This document shows, piece after piece, positions 6,401 through 6,616 of a stretch of DNA of 6,616 bases. Location of the stretch: NCBI GenBank assembly GCA_021806345.1, contig JAJZXP010000008.1, positions 1-6,616 of the forward strand, read 5' to 3'. Source of the stretch: Thermoplasmata archaeon. GTDB lineage: Archaea > Thermoplasmatota > Thermoplasmata > Thermoplasmatales > Thermoplasmataceae. How positions within the stretch are numbered: the first letter of the stretch is position 1; the number at the start of each line of letters is the position of its first letter. A program made the translations under genes and the position numbers. The notes below the pieces were generated by a model. That model searched no databases and had not been told where the DNA came from. It saw only the letters and a program-made list of their open reading frames with translations.

Positions 6401-6616
6401 ACAGCAACCTCGAGAAAATGGGAACAGAGATAGGGAGACTGAACGATGAAAGGAAGGATCTTGAAAATCTCATGCAGAAACTGAATGAACAGAAAAAGAT
6501 AGTTTTCAATAGACTTTTCAAGGACATAAACCAGAAGATGAATTCAATTTATTACATCCTTTCTGACGGCGGTGAGGCAGGTCTCGAGATTTCTGATGAA
6601 AGCGATCCACTGAATT
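3427..6616 (+). CDS. smc: Chromosome segregation ATPase SMC (3' end cut by window)
   Basis: SMC forms a long ring-shaped homodimer that, with ScpA/ScpB-type partners, compacts and separates chromosomes using ATP. The frame is open from ATG 3427 to the window edge: 1063 complete codons of a protein usually near 1150-1190. The N-terminal head has FIKSLELDNFKSFG (2-15), Walker A GPNGSGKSN (31-39), the R-loop arginine in KTIR (R57) and the Q-loop in FVLQGD (Gln146), followed by FERRKLLESIAGIESY. A first coiled coil spans about 165-500. The hinge, about 516-668, runs from VINSARSSGEIGGIIGTV to ASGAITGG with the conserved glycines. A returning coiled coil spans about 675-975, then GPINLRAIDEF (978-988), the usual lead-in to the C-terminal head. 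The ABC signature (LSGGE-type) and Walker B lie beyond the window. No internal frameshift or stop was seen. The start matches the family N-terminus. Partner genes such as scpA may follow downstream, but that cannot be seen here. Confidence 0.96.
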   Translation, partial: MFIKSLELDNFKSFGNKKTIHFEKGFSIISGPNGSGKSNIGDSLLFVLGTRSSKTIRADRLSDLIHKASSSQRQKNYCKVTITVDSEREGLPDELRLTRISRELVKEGEEYKSNYYINDNRAKRYEVEEYLQRMQLFLDSYSFVLQGDINNLVKMTGFERRKLLESIAGIESYNNQIDKAKSDIDGILSNLKTLEALKTELSARVEMLRSQKEDAVHFTTVQAEIQNLRSTILQREVGGLENQIEVYSRKIEELKAEEKKLNERKEQIGQTITSKTIEIRAIEKEKEEISGDALKEVQVKINQCRIDIAEKKMKISDLGEEKEKLISERKSLEEDTETKKPEISQFNSSLVSLRSDLNKIREEISAKKNELSLLTRQDEDLAGDFYKIKLELEKSDQIIASLNLEIEGLKVSSDDLNAKKSSKTNDLINLENRKADLEFEIRDAKWRIRNNSDTVSDKRKQLESLNKRFYDLRKVISEKSREKDELSRQINENGREYEKLLSISSRSHSGTSKASQVINSARSSGEIGGIIGTVRDLITFDDNVRSAVEASAGARLNSFVVTDDGVAEQCLNLLKRERAGKLTFLPLNKMASGRPRGKAILVRNSGDSLGYLSESLRYDSVYENVIWYCFQDTLLMKDIAISRKNMGGVRMVTLDGDIFEASGAITGGFTEKKNDAANVEEKLSRLNSTINEQNSRLAQLTAELNQLQDEMHEVGIKVAELSKTEGSNSKEFEDLNKAIQVNEPKLIEVSNAIKHMQDEIGGLESSLSEKSSRISALREDLSKETEKREKIYKKIEKVSPETIARKRELETVIEDLLSKETGLNQQISNLVSETRLYEATLKENGKNISKMNERLKAIDKLVSALETDVTNLGYDMSKFRAMEEQLDARNKEFNSRISALNSEIDTMRSSSESIMGDIGSNHDNLITLGTKLDNMIVKLNDAKEELEKAQGTPIQTEMSSTEMKNQITLLEKEIEALGPINLRAIDEFDQENSNLEKMGTEIGRLNDERKDLENLMQKLNEQKKIVFNRLFKDINQKMNSIYYILSDGGEAGLEISDESDPLN

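Noticed and set aside
4150..6480. Repetitive Glu/Lys-rich stretches in smc that resemble a tandem repeat
   Set aside because: Heptad-like coiled-coil composition explains them; no exact nucleotide repeat units were seen.
1..6616. CRISPR array, insertion sequence or defence island
   Set aside because: No regularly spaced repeats, terminal inverted repeats, transposase or nuclease motifs are present; codon use looks uniform across the genes.

Overview
The window looks like a piece of an archaeal chromosome, most likely Thermoplasmata (Thermoplasmatales-like). Evidence: an archaeal-type SMC ATPase, TATA-box promoters placed about 26 bases ahead of start codons (suggesting leaderless mRNAs), AGA/AGG and ATA codon preference, AT-leaning composition, and T-tracts rather than bacterial hairpin terminators at gene ends. 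The lineage is an inference from style; no rRNA or other marker is present.

Layout. Positions 1-67 hold either a weak promoter or the last codons of an upstream gene. Next comes a two-gene unit on the + strand: an FAD-dependent sulfide:quinone-oxidoreductase-like flavoprotein (68-1207) and, 13 bases on, a DUF1641 protein (1221-1703). After a 111-base spacer with a T-rich end and a TATA box, an OsmC-family protein (1815-2267) follows on the + strand, apparently leaderless with a GTG start. It converges with a threonine-synthase-like PLP enzyme on the - strand (2262-3284); the two genes overlap by 6 bases and share a palindromic A5/T5 junction that could stop transcription both ways. A 142-base divergent promoter region (3285-3426) separates that gene from smc (3427 to the window end), which is cut off before its C-terminal ATP-binding half.

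How the genes may work together. The flavoprotein keeps two of the three SQR redox cysteines and sits in an apparent operon with DUF1641, so the pair probably forms one redox module, perhaps for sulfide or another thiol-type donor feeding the quinone pool. OsmC (thiol-dependent peroxide or organic-thiol chemistry) is adjacent and compatible with a sulfur/redox theme but has its own promoter. The PLP enzyme and smc look like ordinary metabolic and chromosome-maintenance genes. I found no CRISPR array, mobile element, RNA gene or clear evidence of a new multi-gene system. The best leads are the SQR-like/DUF1641 pair and the divergent active-site loops of the threonine-synthase-like enzyme. There is no stretch over 300 bases without a gene.
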